Shown here piece after piece: positions 25,032-34,408 of a stretch of 45,096 bases of DNA (position 1 is the first letter of the stretch; each line of letters opens with the position of its first letter). Below the pieces are notes generated by a model. The model saw only the letters and a program-made list of their open reading frames with translations, was not told the DNA's origin and did not search any database. The DNA lies in assembly GCF_022678645.1 (NCBI RefSeq), contig NZ_JALBWV010000065.1, forward strand, positions 1-45,096, written 5' to 3'. Source of the DNA: Saccharopolyspora soli. GTDB lineage: Bacteria; Actinomycetota; Actinomycetes; Mycobacteriales; Pseudonocardiaceae. The position numbers were made by a program, and so were the translations under genes.

Positions 25032-26606
25032 GTGGTTGTCCCCACGGCTAGTACGGAACGCGCGGCACGACCGGGTCGCGGCAAGGCTGGAGGGCGATCC
25101 GCCGGTGCGGTCTGGTTGCGCATGCTCGCGGTCGTCGTCGCCGGGTTCGTGCTGTACGCCGGATCGCCGCCGCGCGACCTGTGGTGGGTCGCGCCGATCG
25201 CGTTCGCGGTGTTCGCCGCCGTGGTCGCCCGTCGGCGGGCACGCGCCGGGTTCGGCTACGGCCTGCTGTTCGGATTCGCCTACCTGCTGCCGCTGCTGGG
25301 CTGGCTGCAGGACTTCCTCGGCGCGGACTTCGGCCCGTGGCCGTGGCTGGGGGTGGCCGGAGTCCAGGCGCTGTTCATCGGACTCGCCGGGGCTGGGATG
25401 GCGCGGGTCAGCCGACTGCCGGGCGCCCCGGTGTGGATGGCGGCGGTGTTCGTCGCCGCCGAGGCGCTGCGCTCGGCCGTGCCGTTCGGCGGATTCCCGT
25501 GGGGACGACTGGCGTTCACCCAAGACACCGGCGTGTTCCTGCCGCTGGCTGCGCTCGGCGGCACCGCACTGGTGTCGTTCGTGGTCGCCCTCGTCGGCGG
25601 CGGCCTGGCCGAGCTCGCCTGCCGGGTGCGCACCCCGCGCCGCTGGGCAGCTCCGCTGGCGGCCGTGCTCGTGCCGGTCGTGGCCGGGTTGGCCATGCTG
25701 CCGTTCATCGGCACCGACCCCAACGCCGGAACGGCCAAGGTCGCGATCGTGCAGGGAAACGCGCCGAACCTCGGACTCGGCCTGCTCTACGAGGACGACG
25801 TCCTGCACACCAACCACATCAACGCCGCGCAGCGGCTCGTCGACGACGTGGCGGCCGGGCGGGTGCCGCGACCGGACTTCGTCGTGCTGCCCGAACAGGT
25901 CGGCAGCTGGGGCCCCAGCCAGACCGACCCGGACCTGTCCAGCATCGCCGCGCAACTCGGCGTCCCGCTGGTGGTCGGCGGGCTCGGCGAGGACCGCGAT
26001 GGCCAGCTGCACAACGAGATCCTCAAGTGGGACCCGGTTTCCGGCGCCGATCAGCGCTACATCAAGCAGCACTTGGTGCCCTTCGCCGAGACGATTCCGA
26101 TGCGCCCGGTGGCACGGCTGGTCAGCCCGTTCGTGGACCGCTTCCGCCAGGACATGATGCCCGGCCACCAGCCCGGCGTGCTCGACGTCGCGGGCGTCAA
26201 GCTGGGCGTCGGGATCTGCTACGACGTCGCCTACGACGACGTGTTCACCGGCGCGGCGCGCGACGGCGCGACGCTGCTCGCGGTGCCGACCAACAACGCC
26301 TGGTACGGCCACTCCGAGATGAGCTACCAGCAGCTGGCGATGTCCCGGCTGCGCGCGGTGGAGCACGGGCGGGCGGTCCTGGTGTCGGCGACCAGCGGGG
26401 TCAGCGCCGTGGTGCTACCGGACGGCAGCGTGACCCAGCAGACCCAGCAGTTCACCGCGCAGAACCTCGTCGCCGAGGTCCCGCTGCGCTCGACGCAAAC
26501 CCCCGCCACCATGCTGGGCAGCATTCCGATGTGGACGCTGGTCGTGCTCGGTGTCGGCGCGGTACTGCTCACCTGGTGGCGGCCCCGGCGGGCAGTCGAC
26601 GCCTGA
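25032..26606 (+). CDS. lnt: Apolipoprotein N-acyltransferase
   Basis: A 524-residue Lnt. About six membrane helices occupy residues 30-225, then a carbon-nitrogen hydrolase domain with the catalytic triad E288 (LPEQVG), K345 (RYIKQHLVPF) and C396 (GICYDVAYDD), and a last helix near 500. Lnt adds the third acyl chain to lipoproteins at the outer face of the membrane. The GTG at 25032 has GAGAAGG nine bases before it. The gene is followed by the polyprenol-phosphate-mannose synthase; in Mycobacterium tuberculosis these two are fused as Ppm1, while here they are separate genes in one operon. Confidence 0.9.
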   Translation: MVVPTASTERAARPGRGKAGGRSAGAVWLRMLAVVVAGFVLYAGSPPRDLWWVAPIAFAVFAAVVARRRARAGFGYGLLFGFAYLLPLLGWLQDFLGADFGPWPWLGVAGVQALFIGLAGAGMARVSRLPGAPVWMAAVFVAAEALRSAVPFGGFPWGRLAFTQDTGVFLPLAALGGTALVSFVVALVGGGLAELACRVRTPRRWAAPLAAVLVPVVAGLAMLPFIGTDPNAGTAKVAIVQGNAPNLGLGLLYEDDVLHTNHINAAQRLVDDVAAGRVPRPDFVVLPEQVGSWGPSQTDPDLSSIAAQLGVPLVVGGLGEDRDGQLHNEILKWDPVSGADQRYIKQHLVPFAETIPMRPVARLVSPFVDRFRQDMMPGHQPGVLDVAGVKLGVGICYDVAYDDVFTGAARDGATLLAVPTNNAWYGHSEMSYQQLAMSRLRAVEHGRAVLVSATSGVSAVVLPDGSVTQQTQQFTAQNLVAEVPLRSTQTPATMLGSIPMWTLVVLGVGAVLLTWWRPRRAVDA

Positions 26607-26660
26607 TCCCGATCGAAACGAGCGCACAGCCGGTCGAGCGAACCGGCCAGGAGGACATGG

Positions 26661-27446
26661 ATGGCGAACCAGCAAGCCCCCGAAGGTGATACCGACTCGG
26701 TGCTGGTGGTGATCCCCACCTACAACGAGCGGGACAACCTGGAGCCGATCGTGCGACGGCTGTTCGCCGCCGTGCCTACGGCGCACCTGCTGGTCGTCGA
26801 TGACAACAGCCCGGACGGCACCGGCGAGACCGCCGACGAACTCGCCGCGGGCGACGAACGGATGCACGTGCTGCACCGGACCGAGAAGGCCGGGCTCGGC
26901 GCGGCGTACGTGGCGGGCTTCGAATGGGCGCTGGCCCGGAGCTACGCCGCGATCGTCGAGATGGACGCCGACGGTTCGCACTCACCCGAGGACCTCCCCC
27001 GGCTGATCGGCATGCTCGGACCGGACGGGACCGGCGCCGACGTCGTGCTGGGTTCGCGCTACGTGCCCGGCGGGCGGACGGTGAACTGGCCGCTGTACCG
27101 GGAGCTGCTGTCCCGCGGCGCGAACGTCTACTCCAAACTGGCGCTCGGCCTGTCGGTCAACGACATCACTTCCGGTTACCGTGTGTACCGGCGCGAGGTC
27201 CTGGAGAAGCTCCGGCTGCACAGCATCGCTTCGCAGGGTTACTGCTTCCAGGTGGATCTGACGTTGCGCGCGGTGCAGGCCGGGTTCGTGGTGGTCGAGA
27301 CGCCGATCACGTTCGTGGAGCGCGAGATCGGCAGCTCGAAGATGAGCGGCGCTGTCGTGCGCGAGGCGCTGCTGCGGGTGACGACGTGGGGCCTGCGCCG
27401 CCGCGGCCACCAAGCAGCCGACGTGCTGCGGTCGTTCCTGCGCTGA
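26661..27446 (+). CDS. ppm1: Polyprenol-phosphate-mannose synthase
   Basis: A 261-residue GT2 enzyme of the DPM1 type: VVIPTYNERDNL at the start, VVDDNSPDGTG, and the metal site MDADGSHSP (D102, D104). It moves mannose from GDP-mannose to a polyprenyl phosphate for protein O-mannosylation and glycolipids. ATG at 26661 has AGGAGG six bases upstream; an overlapping ATG four bases earlier is out of frame. It lies 54 bases after lnt. It would supply the lipid-linked mannose that GT-C proteins such as the one at 8.9 kb could use. Confidence 0.92.
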   Translation: MANQQAPEGDTDSVLVVIPTYNERDNLEPIVRRLFAAVPTAHLLVVDDNSPDGTGETADELAAGDERMHVLHRTEKAGLGAAYVAGFEWALARSYAAIVEMDADGSHSPEDLPRLIGMLGPDGTGADVVLGSRYVPGGRTVNWPLYRELLSRGANVYSKLALGLSVNDITSGYRVYRREVLEKLRLHSIASQGYCFQVDLTLRAVQAGFVVVETPITFVEREIGSSKMSGAVVREALLRVTTWGLRRRGHQAADVLRSFLR

Positions 27447-27452
27447 ACACAC

Positions 27453-27487
27453 CGAAGCGCCTGGACCCAACTGTCCCAGGCGCTTCG
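27453..27487. terminator. Bidirectional terminator hairpin
   Basis: CGAAGCGCCTGG (27453-27464) pairs exactly with CCAGGCGCTTCG (27476-27487) around an 11-base loop, between converging ppm1 and rbpA. Confidence 0.85.
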
Positions 27488-27507
27488 TCGAATCCGGTGC
27501 TCAACGG

Positions 27508-27843
27508 CTAGCCGCGCCGCTCCCGCAGCAGGTCCAGGCGCTCGTTGAGCAGCTCCTCAAGTTCCGGGATGGTGCGTCGCTCCAGCAGCATGTCCCAGTG
27601 GGTGCGCGGCGGCTTGGCCTTCTTCTGCTCCGGCTCGTTGCCGTCGATGATCTTCGACTCGGTGCCGTGCAGACGGCATTCCCAGGTCGGCGGCACTTCG
27701 GCGTCGTCGGAGAAGGGCACCTCGAACTCGTGGCTCTTGGGGCAGGCGTAGCGCACCGTCCGGCGCGGTGCGAGGTCGTGGTTACGGTCGGTCTCGTAGC
27801 TCACCGCTCCGAGCCGGCTGCCACGCAGAACGCGGTCGGCCAT
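27508..27843 (-). CDS. rbpA: RNA polymerase-binding protein RbpA
   Basis: A 111-residue RbpA, an actinobacterial activator that binds the sigma factor and RNA polymerase and steadies the open promoter complex. It begins MADRVLRGSRLG, has the core domain with two cysteines (YACPKSHEF at C34, WECRLHG at C56) and ends in the sigma-interacting helix (TIPELEELLNERLDLLRE). The ATG at 27843 has AAAGGA upstream. I searched its upstream region for a sigma-R-type promoter as known in Streptomyces and did not find one. Confidence 0.97.
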   Translation of the reverse strand: MADRVLRGSRLGAVSYETDRNHDLAPRRTVRYACPKSHEFEVPFSDDAEVPPTWECRLHGTESKIIDGNEPEQKKAKPPRTHWDMLLERRTIPELEELLNERLDLLRERRG

Positions 27844-28338
27844 GACGGTTCCTTTCACTTCGGCCCGGGGCCGAGCCCGGGCGGTTGTGCTCACCGTGTG
27901 CAACGACGGAGGACCCGCCATCTGTTCCCGGTGCAGTGCTTCTGGTTGCCGTCGGTGACGTTGTTCACCCATCAACGACGGCTTCTTCCTAGAGATGCAG
28001 TCGGTCTTCGTTCGTGACGCGTTATCCCACTCGCAATCTATAGGTGCGTTCGAACGGGTGATAGTGCCAGATGGTGAGTCACTATGGCCAAGCCAGGCCT
28101 GGGGAAACCGGCCAGAGTGGGACGGAGATCACGACACGGACGGCAGGCTTGACAAGTAAATCGGTAACTGAATGTAGCGGCATTTGGTTCCTTGCTGTCA
28201 CAACGCTGTGTACCGGCATATTCCAAGAAGGCTGCCGACTCCGGACGGGCCCGTCACCAGCATGGAGCAATGCGGCCCCGGTGGCGAGGCAGGTGCGGAT
28301 AGTTACACACCGCACACGCACGGTCGCCACCGCGCCGC
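27844..28338. other. Long gene-free interval upstream of rbpA
   Basis: About 495 bases without a credible gene. It should contain the rbpA promoter on the minus strand. On the plus strand a consensus-like TTGACA sits at 28149-28154 in an unusually AT-rich patch, with no gene downstream on that strand, so it may be chance or a non-coding RNA promoter. Confidence 0.35.
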
Positions 28339-29748
28339 TCAGAGGACCTTCGGCGCGGGGTTTCCGACCGCCTCGATCGCCCGCCGCACCGGCACCAGCG
28401 CGACCAGCACCAACCCGACGGCGAAGAACACCACCAGCGAGATGATCGCCAGCCGGAACGATCCGGTCGCCTGCCCGACCCCGGCGAACACCAGCGGTCC
28501 CAACCACGACGTGGACCGCTCGCCCACCTCGTACAGCGAGAAGTACTCGGCCTCCCGACCGGGTGGCACCATTTGGCTGAACAGCGAGCGGGACAAGGCG
28601 TTGGTGCCGCCGAGCACCAGGCCGATGCCCACCGCCAGGCCGTAGAACTGCATGTCCTGCCCGGCCTGCACGAAGTACGCCGCCACCAGCACCACCAGCC
28701 AGGTGGCGAGGCTGATCAGGATCGTCTTCTTCGCGCCGATGCGCCGCGCCACCATCCCGTGCAGCATCCCGCCGACGAAGGCGATGAACTGCACGATGAG
28801 CAGCGTGATGATCAGCGAGTCCTGCGGCAGCTTGAGCTCCAGGTTGCCGTACTGGGCCGAAACCTGGGCGACCGTGGAGATCCCGTCGGTGTAGATCCAG
28901 TACGCGCCGAGGAACGCCAGCGTCAGCGGGAAGTGCTTCGCCTGCCGGAAGGTGGTGATCAACTGCTTGAAACCAGCCGTGACGGCAGAAGCTCCGCGCT
29001 CGGTGCCCTCCGGTGCGTGGTGCCGACGCAGCGCGGTCAGCGGCAGCAGCGTGAACACCGCCCACCAGATGCCCGACGACAGGAAGATCAGGCGCACCGC
29101 GGCGTCGGAGTCGAGCCCGACCGAGTCGTGCCCGAGGTAGATCACCAGGTGCATGGCCAACGCGACACCACCGCCCAGATAGCCGATGGCCCAGCCGCGG
29201 GTGGACACCTGGTCCCGCTCGTCGGCGTCGGCGATCTCCGGCAGGAACGAGTAGTAGACCACCACCGAAGCGCCGAAGCAGATGTTGGCGAGGATGAACA
29301 GCGCGACTCCGAGCTGCCAGTCCTGGCCGCCCACCAGCGCCAACAGCCCGGTGGTCGCCGCGCCGCCGAAGGCGAAGGCCGCGAGCATCAGCCGCTTGCT
29401 CTGCGTCCGGTCCGCGATCGCACCGGTGATCGGCAGCACGACCACCTGCACCACGGTGGCCACCGACAGCAGGTAGCCCCACAGCGAACCGGCCGGGAAC
29501 GTCAGCCCGAGCACCGAGATGTCGCACTGCACCAACGAGTTGCCCTGCGGGCAGGCGTCCGGGCCGTTGCGCGCGACGTCCGCCCTGGCGGCCTCGGTGG
29601 CCACCGAGGTCAGGTACAGCGACAGGAAGACCGTGGTCACCGATGTCGGGAACACCGAGTTGGCCCAGTCGTACCAGCACCAACCGCGCTGTTCCCGGCG
29701 CCGCCTCCGCGCGGCATCCGGTGCCAGATCGCTGTCCATCAGGCTCAT
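28339..29748 (-). CDS. MFS transporter, UMF1/Atg22-like
   Basis: A 469-residue, about 12-helix major-facilitator protein. The start CWYDWANSVFPTSVTTVFLSLYL, with WYDWANS just before the first helix, is the signature of the UMF1 (Atg22-like) subfamily. Substrates in bacteria are mostly unknown. The ATG at 29748 has GGAGGA eight bases upstream, which rules out the longer frame. The gene stands alone between rbpA and a phosphodiesterase gene. Confidence 0.87.
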   Translation of the reverse strand: MSLMDSDLAPDAARRRRREQRGWCWYDWANSVFPTSVTTVFLSLYLTSVATEAARADVARNGPDACPQGNSLVQCDISVLGLTFPAGSLWGYLLSVATVVQVVVLPITGAIADRTQSKRLMLAAFAFGGAATTGLLALVGGQDWQLGVALFILANICFGASVVVYYSFLPEIADADERDQVSTRGWAIGYLGGGVALAMHLVIYLGHDSVGLDSDAAVRLIFLSSGIWWAVFTLLPLTALRRHHAPEGTERGASAVTAGFKQLITTFRQAKHFPLTLAFLGAYWIYTDGISTVAQVSAQYGNLELKLPQDSLIITLLIVQFIAFVGGMLHGMVARRIGAKKTILISLATWLVVLVAAYFVQAGQDMQFYGLAVGIGLVLGGTNALSRSLFSQMVPPGREAEYFSLYEVGERSTSWLGPLVFAGVGQATGSFRLAIISLVVFFAVGLVLVALVPVRRAIEAVGNPAPKVL

Positions 29749-29987
29749 CCGTTCGGTCCTCCGGCCAATGTCACTCGATTGGGGGTAATCGGACCTTACT
29801 GGCTCAACGAATACGGCGGAGGTCCGTGCGGGGACAATGCGTAGTTCCACGCAGAAAGCACCCGAGCCGCCCCGCTTCGAGGGGAAATCTCGGACGCCGT
29901 CGCGCTCCAGGACTCCCGCGACACGGGAACTGCCGCCGAAGGGCTGGCCTGACGTCGAAATGCACAGTTGAGCACGGTCGCACTTCC

Positions 29988-30776
29988 CTATCCGCCGAAT
30001 TCCGGCTGCGGCTCGCCGAAGCGCTCCCGCAACACCTCACGCAGCACGTCTGGCCGATCGGTGACCAGCCCATCGACGCCGAGATCCAGCAGCGACCGCA
30101 TCACGGTGGCGTCGTCGACGGTCCAGGCGTGGATCTCAAGCCCCCAACGATGAGCCTGGCGGACGAACCCGGAATCGATCAACCGCAACGGCCCAACCTC
30201 CGGGGGAACCTGAGCAGCCCCGCCCATGACCGCCGAGCGCAGCGGCCACCCACCCCACCTCGAAGCCAGCCAGAGCAGCCCGGCCGACCGGCGCCCGGTC
30301 GAGGTCAGCAACTTCGGCCCGCCGCCGCGACGCAGCGCGACCACCCGATGCTCGGCGAACGACGCCAAGCACACCCGATCCCAAGCGTCGTGCGCGCGCA
30401 GCGTCCGCAGCACCGGCCCCACCGCCGAATCCTCCTTGACGTCGATGTTGAAGAACGCCTCCGGCAACTCCTCAAGCGCGGCGTCCAACCGGCACACCGG
30501 TTCCCGGCCGCCGATCAACGCCGAGCTGACAGCCGACCACGGCAGCCGCCGGATGGTGCCGCGACCGTCGGTGGTGCGCTCCAAAGTCGGATCGTGGTTG
30601 ACCACCACAACGCCGTCAGCGGTCGCGTGCACATCGGTCTCGATGTACTGGTACCCCTCGGCGACGGCGCGGCGGAACGCGCTCAGCGAGTTCTCCAAAT
30701 CATGCAGTTCTCCGAGATGCCAGCCGCGGTGGGCGAACGCGCGGGGCCGGGGACCGAGCAAGAAAGGATGCGTCAC
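29988..30776 (-). CDS. Glycerophosphodiester phosphodiesterase
   Basis: A 262-residue GDPD TIM-barrel enzyme. The motifs FAHRGWH (H16, R17), ENS, YIETDVH (E46, D48) and VVNHDPTLERTT (H61) are the catalytic and metal-binding set. There is no signal peptide, so it should be cytoplasmic, hydrolysing glycerophosphodiesters to glycerol 3-phosphate and an alcohol. Choline is one possible product, which would link loosely to the betaine genes, but nothing here shows this. The GTG at 30776 begins the domain; the frame upstream is non-conserved. Confidence 0.87.
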   Translation of the reverse strand: MTHPFLLGPRPRAFAHRGWHLGELHDLENSLSAFRRAVAEGYQYIETDVHATADGVVVVNHDPTLERTTDGRGTIRRLPWSAVSSALIGGREPVCRLDAALEELPEAFFNIDVKEDSAVGPVLRTLRAHDAWDRVCLASFAEHRVVALRRGGGPKLLTSTGRRSAGLLWLASRWGGWPLRSAVMGGAAQVPPEVGPLRLIDSGFVRQAHRWGLEIHAWTVDDATVMRSLLDLGVDGLVTDRPDVLREVLRERFGEPQPEFGG

Positions 30777-30844
30777 GCCCGCAACTCTGCCTGATCGGCG
30801 TGCCTGCGCTGCGCAGGCGGGGCCATTGACTAACGTGATCGATC

Positions 30845-31198
30845 GTGGATACCTCGGCACCACCGCCACGCCGCCAGCGTCAAGTCCGGCACTGCGCCTG
30901 GTGCGGGCGGCGTGTCCCGGAATCCGGACGCCAGGGACGTCCACGCCTGTACTGCGCGCAGTCCTGCCGCCAGCGCGCCTACGAACGCCGCACCGCAGTG
31001 CAGCGCGGCGGTCTGCCGGAAGACTCGGTGGTGCTCTCCGCGGCCGAGCTCGCGGACCTGCAGGACCGGCTGTTCCAACTGCGGTGCGCGGCCGAAGACG
31101 TCGTCACCGCGGTCGAGGACACCGCTGACCACGCGGAGTTGCGCAAGCTCGCGTGCCAAGTCGTGGACGTGGCATGCGAACTCGAACGGTTGAGGTGA
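30845..31198 (+). CDS. Small zinc-finger-like protein
   Basis: A 117-residue protein with an N-terminal cysteine cluster: HCAWCGRRVP and LYCAQSCRQRAYERR, giving a CxxC...CxxxC treble-clef-like motif rich in arginine. The rest (about 60-117) is a long acidic amphipathic helix region (SAAELADLQDRLFQLRCAAED). This type is common in actinobacteria and is likely a nucleic-acid-binding or adaptor protein; the function is unknown. Starts with GTG at 30845, 16 bases before the VOC gene at its other end, so the two probably form an operon. Confidence 0.72.
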   Translation: MDTSAPPPRRQRQVRHCAWCGRRVPESGRQGRPRLYCAQSCRQRAYERRTAVQRGGLPEDSVVLSAAELADLQDRLFQLRCAAEDVVTAVEDTADHAELRKLACQVVDVACELERLR

Positions 31199-31214
31199 GG
31201 ACGAACGGAGCATT

Positions 31215-31925
31215 GTGCGTACCCGCCGGGATGACCAAGATGAGTTGGTCCCCATCGGTGGCGAGGAATCGACGGTGCCCGCACGTCCCGTGGTCCGCGG
31301 CCTGCGCCGCGCCGAACTGATCAGCCTGGATCCGACGGCTTCGGCGGTCTTCTACCGGGCGCTGCTCGACTGGACACCGGCGCCCGCCGGAATCGGCCTC
31401 GACTGCTGGGTGGGCAACCGGCGCTGCGCGGTGATGCGCGCGCCACGAGCCGACGAACAGCCCGGCTGGCGGCTGGTGTTCGCCGGAACCTCCCAGGACG
31501 GCTCGCTGACCGGCCCGGACGACACGACCGCACTGGTCGCGAAGGGACGCGCCCAGCACGGCCCCTGGGCACCGAGGCCACGACCGGGCGAACCCTGCTG
31601 GATCGAACTGCGCACCACCGACCCGCAACGCGCCGACCTGTTCTGGGCCGACACGCTGAACTGGGTGGTGCGCACCGATCGGCCAGGCTCCGACTACGTG
31701 GTCGGCGGACGGCCGCTGGCCTCCCGCACGAAGCGGCGATCGGCGGGCTGGGGCTGGTTGTGCTTCTTCGCGGTAACCGACGTCGACGCCGCCGGTGCCC
31801 AGGTGCTCGAACTCGGCGGCACGATCACCGACCAGGATGAGCACCCACTGCTGGGCCACACCGTCGTGATCGCCGACCCGGCTGGGGCGACGATCGGTCT
31901 GGCCAGCAGCAACACCTGGGGCTAG
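31215..31925 (+). CDS. VOC (glyoxalase-fold) protein, two modules
   Basis: A 236-residue protein with two vicinal-oxygen-chelate modules, about 25-120 and 120-236. It has SLDPTASAVFYRALLDW in the first and GEPCWIELRTTDPQRADLFWADTLNW plus HTVVIADPAGATIGL in the second. Such proteins may be enzymes or bind small molecules, antibiotics included. The stop TAG shares the palindrome CTAG with the stop of the converging recombinase gene. Confidence 0.72.
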   Translation: MRTRRDDQDELVPIGGEESTVPARPVVRGLRRAELISLDPTASAVFYRALLDWTPAPAGIGLDCWVGNRRCAVMRAPRADEQPGWRLVFAGTSQDGSLTGPDDTTALVAKGRAQHGPWAPRPRPGEPCWIELRTTDPQRADLFWADTLNWVVRTDRPGSDYVVGGRPLASRTKRRSAGWGWLCFFAVTDVDAAGAQVLELGGTITDQDEHPLLGHTVVIADPAGATIGLASSNTWG

Positions 31926-32881
31926 AACAACTCGCCGAGGACGTGCAGCGTGCGGTTCGCACGCACGGACAGCCGCTGCTCGCGGGCGGTCACGTCGATG
32001 TAGGTCTGGCTGGAGTTGATCGAGGAGTGCCCGAGCAGCTTGGCGATCTCGGCGGCGCTCGCCCCGTCCTCGGCGAGCCGGGTCGCGAAGGTGTGCCGCA
32101 GCGCGTGCACCATCGCCCCCGGCTGCACCCGATCGGAAAGCCCCGCGGCACGCAAGGACTGCCGCACCAGGTACTGCAAGCCGCCCCGGCGCAGCGGCTC
32201 GCCGTGGTGGTCGACGAACAACGGCTCACCACCGGGCAGCCGATCGCCGAACCGAGACCGCCGCGACCGCAAATAGGTCTGGATCAACGCATCCAGGCTG
32301 TCCTCGATCGGAATCGACCGGTTCTTCCCGCCCTTGCCGTGGACGTGCAACCGGCGGTCCCCAGCCCGACCGGCCAACGACGCGACGGTGAGCTCCAACA
32401 ACTCGGCCGAACGCACCCCGGTGCACAACAGCGTGGACAGCAGGGCGAGATCGCGCTCCGGCCACGGATTGCGCGCCCGCCGAGCCCCAGCGGCGACCGT
32501 CCGCAGCAGCCGCTCGGGAGTGTCCTCGCCCTGCAGCGGCTTCGGCGTGGCGGGCAAGCTGCGCGGCTTCGGCACCACCTGCATCGGATTGCCCGGCACC
32601 GCACCCTCGACCACCAGGAACCCGAAGAACCCGTTCCAAGTCGACCAAGCACGGGTCACCGACGACGCGGAGCGAGCGGCGGCGAACCGGGCGAACGCCG
32701 ACCGCAGCACCGACGCGTTTACCCGGTCCACCGGCAACCGGTCGGCATCGGTGCCGGTGAGGTCCACCAGCTCACCGGCCACCGACTCCAGATCGCGGCG
32801 ATAAGCGCGCAGCGAGTTGGCCGCGAGCTTCCTGGCCTGCAGGTGTTCCAGGTAGATCTCGATCAAGCGCGCGACGTCCAC
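31922..32881 (-). CDS. xerC: XerC/XerD-type tyrosine recombinase
   Basis: A complete 319-residue tyrosine recombinase with N-terminal SAM-like core-binding domain (1-100) and catalytic residues R157 (TGVRSAELLEL), K183 (HGKGGKNR), H259 and R262 (HALRHTF), H285 (LLGHSS) and nucleophile Y294 (TYIDVT). Length and sequence style fit the chromosomal XerC/D group that resolves chromosome dimers rather than a phage integrase. It is 1.5 kb from the tRNA-Leu island, but there is no sign that it belongs to it. The 3' end overlaps the VOC gene by four bases. Confidence 0.82.
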   Translation of the reverse strand: MDVARLIEIYLEHLQARKLAANSLRAYRRDLESVAGELVDLTGTDADRLPVDRVNASVLRSAFARFAAARSASSVTRAWSTWNGFFGFLVVEGAVPGNPMQVVPKPRSLPATPKPLQGEDTPERLLRTVAAGARRARNPWPERDLALLSTLLCTGVRSAELLELTVASLAGRAGDRRLHVHGKGGKNRSIPIEDSLDALIQTYLRSRRSRFGDRLPGGEPLFVDHHGEPLRRGGLQYLVRQSLRAAGLSDRVQPGAMVHALRHTFATRLAEDGASAAEIAKLLGHSSINSSQTYIDVTAREQRLSVRANRTLHVLGELF

Positions 32882-32935
32882 GAAGCACCTCCCCGATGAT
32901 CAACTCGGGTAGATGAAACCAGACCGCACCGACAC

Positions 32936-34291
32936 TCAGCTGCTGCGGATGAACCGGTCCAGAACGCGCGTGCCGAACCGCAGCGACTCCACCGGAACCC
33001 GCTCGTCCACGCCGTGGAACAACGCGCTGAAGTCGAGGTCGGCGGGCAGCCGCAACGGCGAGAACCCGTAGCAGTTCATGCCCAACCGGCTGAACGACTT
33101 CGCGTCGGTCCCACCGGACATCATGTAGGGCAGCGTCTTCGCGCCGGGATCCTCGGCGAGCAGCGCGGCGGTCATCGCATCGACGATGCGCCCCTCGAAC
33201 TTGGTCTCCACCGGCGGCAACCCGACCCACTCCCGCTCCACGTCGGGGCCGAGCAACTCGGCGAGCTCGCGGTCGAACGCCTCCTCCCGACCGGGCAGGA
33301 TCCGGCAGTCCACGGCGGCCTCGGCGACCGAAGGAATCACGTTGTGCTTGTAACCGGCGGTGAGCATCGTCGGATTGGCGGTGTCGCGCAGCGTCGCGCC
33401 GACGATCCTCGACAGGTTGCCGAGCTTGGCGACCGCACCCTCGATGTCGTCCGCCGGGAAGTCCCAACCGGTGATCTCGGTGACACCATCGAGGAACTCG
33501 CGAACGGAGTCGGTCAGCACCAGCGGGAAGCGGTGCGTCCCGAGCTTGGCAACGGCGTGGGAGAGCTTGGTGACGGCGTTGTCCTCGTGCACCATCGAGC
33601 CGTGCCCGGCGCGAGCCCGCACCCGCAGCTTCAACCACCGAATGCCCTTCTCGGCGGACTGGATCAGGTAGGCGCGCACGCCGTCCTTGAGAGTGACGGA
33701 GAACCCGCCAACCTCGCTGATCGCCTCGGTGCAACCCTCAAACAGCTCGGGGCGATGATCGGCCAACCACTGCGCCCCGTGGAAACCACCGGCCTCCTCG
33801 TCGGCCACGAAAGCGAAGACGACGTCCCGCGGCGGGGTGATGCCATCGCGCTTGAGCCGCCGTGCCACGGCGAGGCTCATGGCCAACATGTCCTTCATGT
33901 CAACCGCGCCGCGCCCCCACACGTAACCGTCCTGAACGGCCCCGGAGAGGGGATGAACGGACCACTCGGCGGGATCGGCGGGCACGACGTCCAGGTGCCC
34001 GTGCACCAGCAGCCCACCACGCGCCGAATCGGCACCGGGCAACCGCGCGACGACGTTGCCCCGGCCAGGATGGTCACCGGACTCGACGTAGGTGACGTCG
34101 TACCCGACCTCGCTGAGCTTGCCCGCCACGTACTCAGCGGCAACCCGCTCCCCAACGAGGGTCTCGGGGTCGCCCGTATTGGTGGTATCGATGCCGATCA
34201 GGTCGCTGGCAAGACCAACCACCTCGTCCTCGGCCACCTGCAACCCAGCATCGTGATCAGTCCCGGAAATACCCACATCGCGCTCGCTCAC
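32936..34291 (-). CDS. M20-family metallopeptidase
   Basis: A 451-residue di-zinc hydrolase of the M20 (ArgE/DapE/CPG2) family. Metal ligands and catalytic acids are visible in LVHGHLDVVPAD (H99, D101), WGRGAVDMKD (D131) and VADEEAGG (E165, E166). The dimerisation domain lies at about 215-330. No signal peptide, so it is cytoplasmic. The substrate, a peptide or N-acyl amino acid, cannot be told from sequence. GTG at 34291 has only a weak ribosome-binding site, so a slightly different start is possible. Confidence 0.87.
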   Translation of the reverse strand: MSERDVGISGTDHDAGLQVAEDEVVGLASDLIGIDTTNTGDPETLVGERVAAEYVAGKLSEVGYDVTYVESGDHPGRGNVVARLPGADSARGGLLVHGHLDVVPADPAEWSVHPLSGAVQDGYVWGRGAVDMKDMLAMSLAVARRLKRDGITPPRDVVFAFVADEEAGGFHGAQWLADHRPELFEGCTEAISEVGGFSVTLKDGVRAYLIQSAEKGIRWLKLRVRARAGHGSMVHEDNAVTKLSHAVAKLGTHRFPLVLTDSVREFLDGVTEITGWDFPADDIEGAVAKLGNLSRIVGATLRDTANPTMLTAGYKHNVIPSVAEAAVDCRILPGREEAFDRELAELLGPDVEREWVGLPPVETKFEGRIVDAMTAALLAEDPGAKTLPYMMSGGTDAKSFSRLGMNCYGFSPLRLPADLDFSALFHGVDERVPVESLRFGTRVLDRFIRSS

Positions 34292-34332
34292 CAGGCATTT
34301 CTATCACCTGAGCAACCACGAGGGGGGTCCCG

Positions 34333-34361
34333 TTGGGCATAGGTTGACCATGGGCTAACCT
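34333..34361 (+). promoter_or_regulatory. Candidate tRNA-Leu promoter
   Basis: TTGGGC (34333-34338), 17 bases, then TAACCT (34356-34361); transcription would begin about 40 bases before the tRNA. Spacing is ideal, and the hexamers match moderately. Confidence 0.5.
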
Positions 34362-34408
34362 AGTCACACAACACAACGGGGCTGCCCACCAAAGGGCGGC
34401 CCTGAAGC

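Noticed and set aside
27844..28240. A sigma-R-type promoter for rbpA
   Set aside because: The only near-match (AAC and ATTCC read from the plus strand) has a 15-base spacer instead of about 18.
28082..29683. A 533-codon minus-strand frame overlapping the MFS gene in another frame
   Set aside because: The MFS frame has membrane helices and a good ribosome-binding site; this one is Arg/Gly-rich and featureless.
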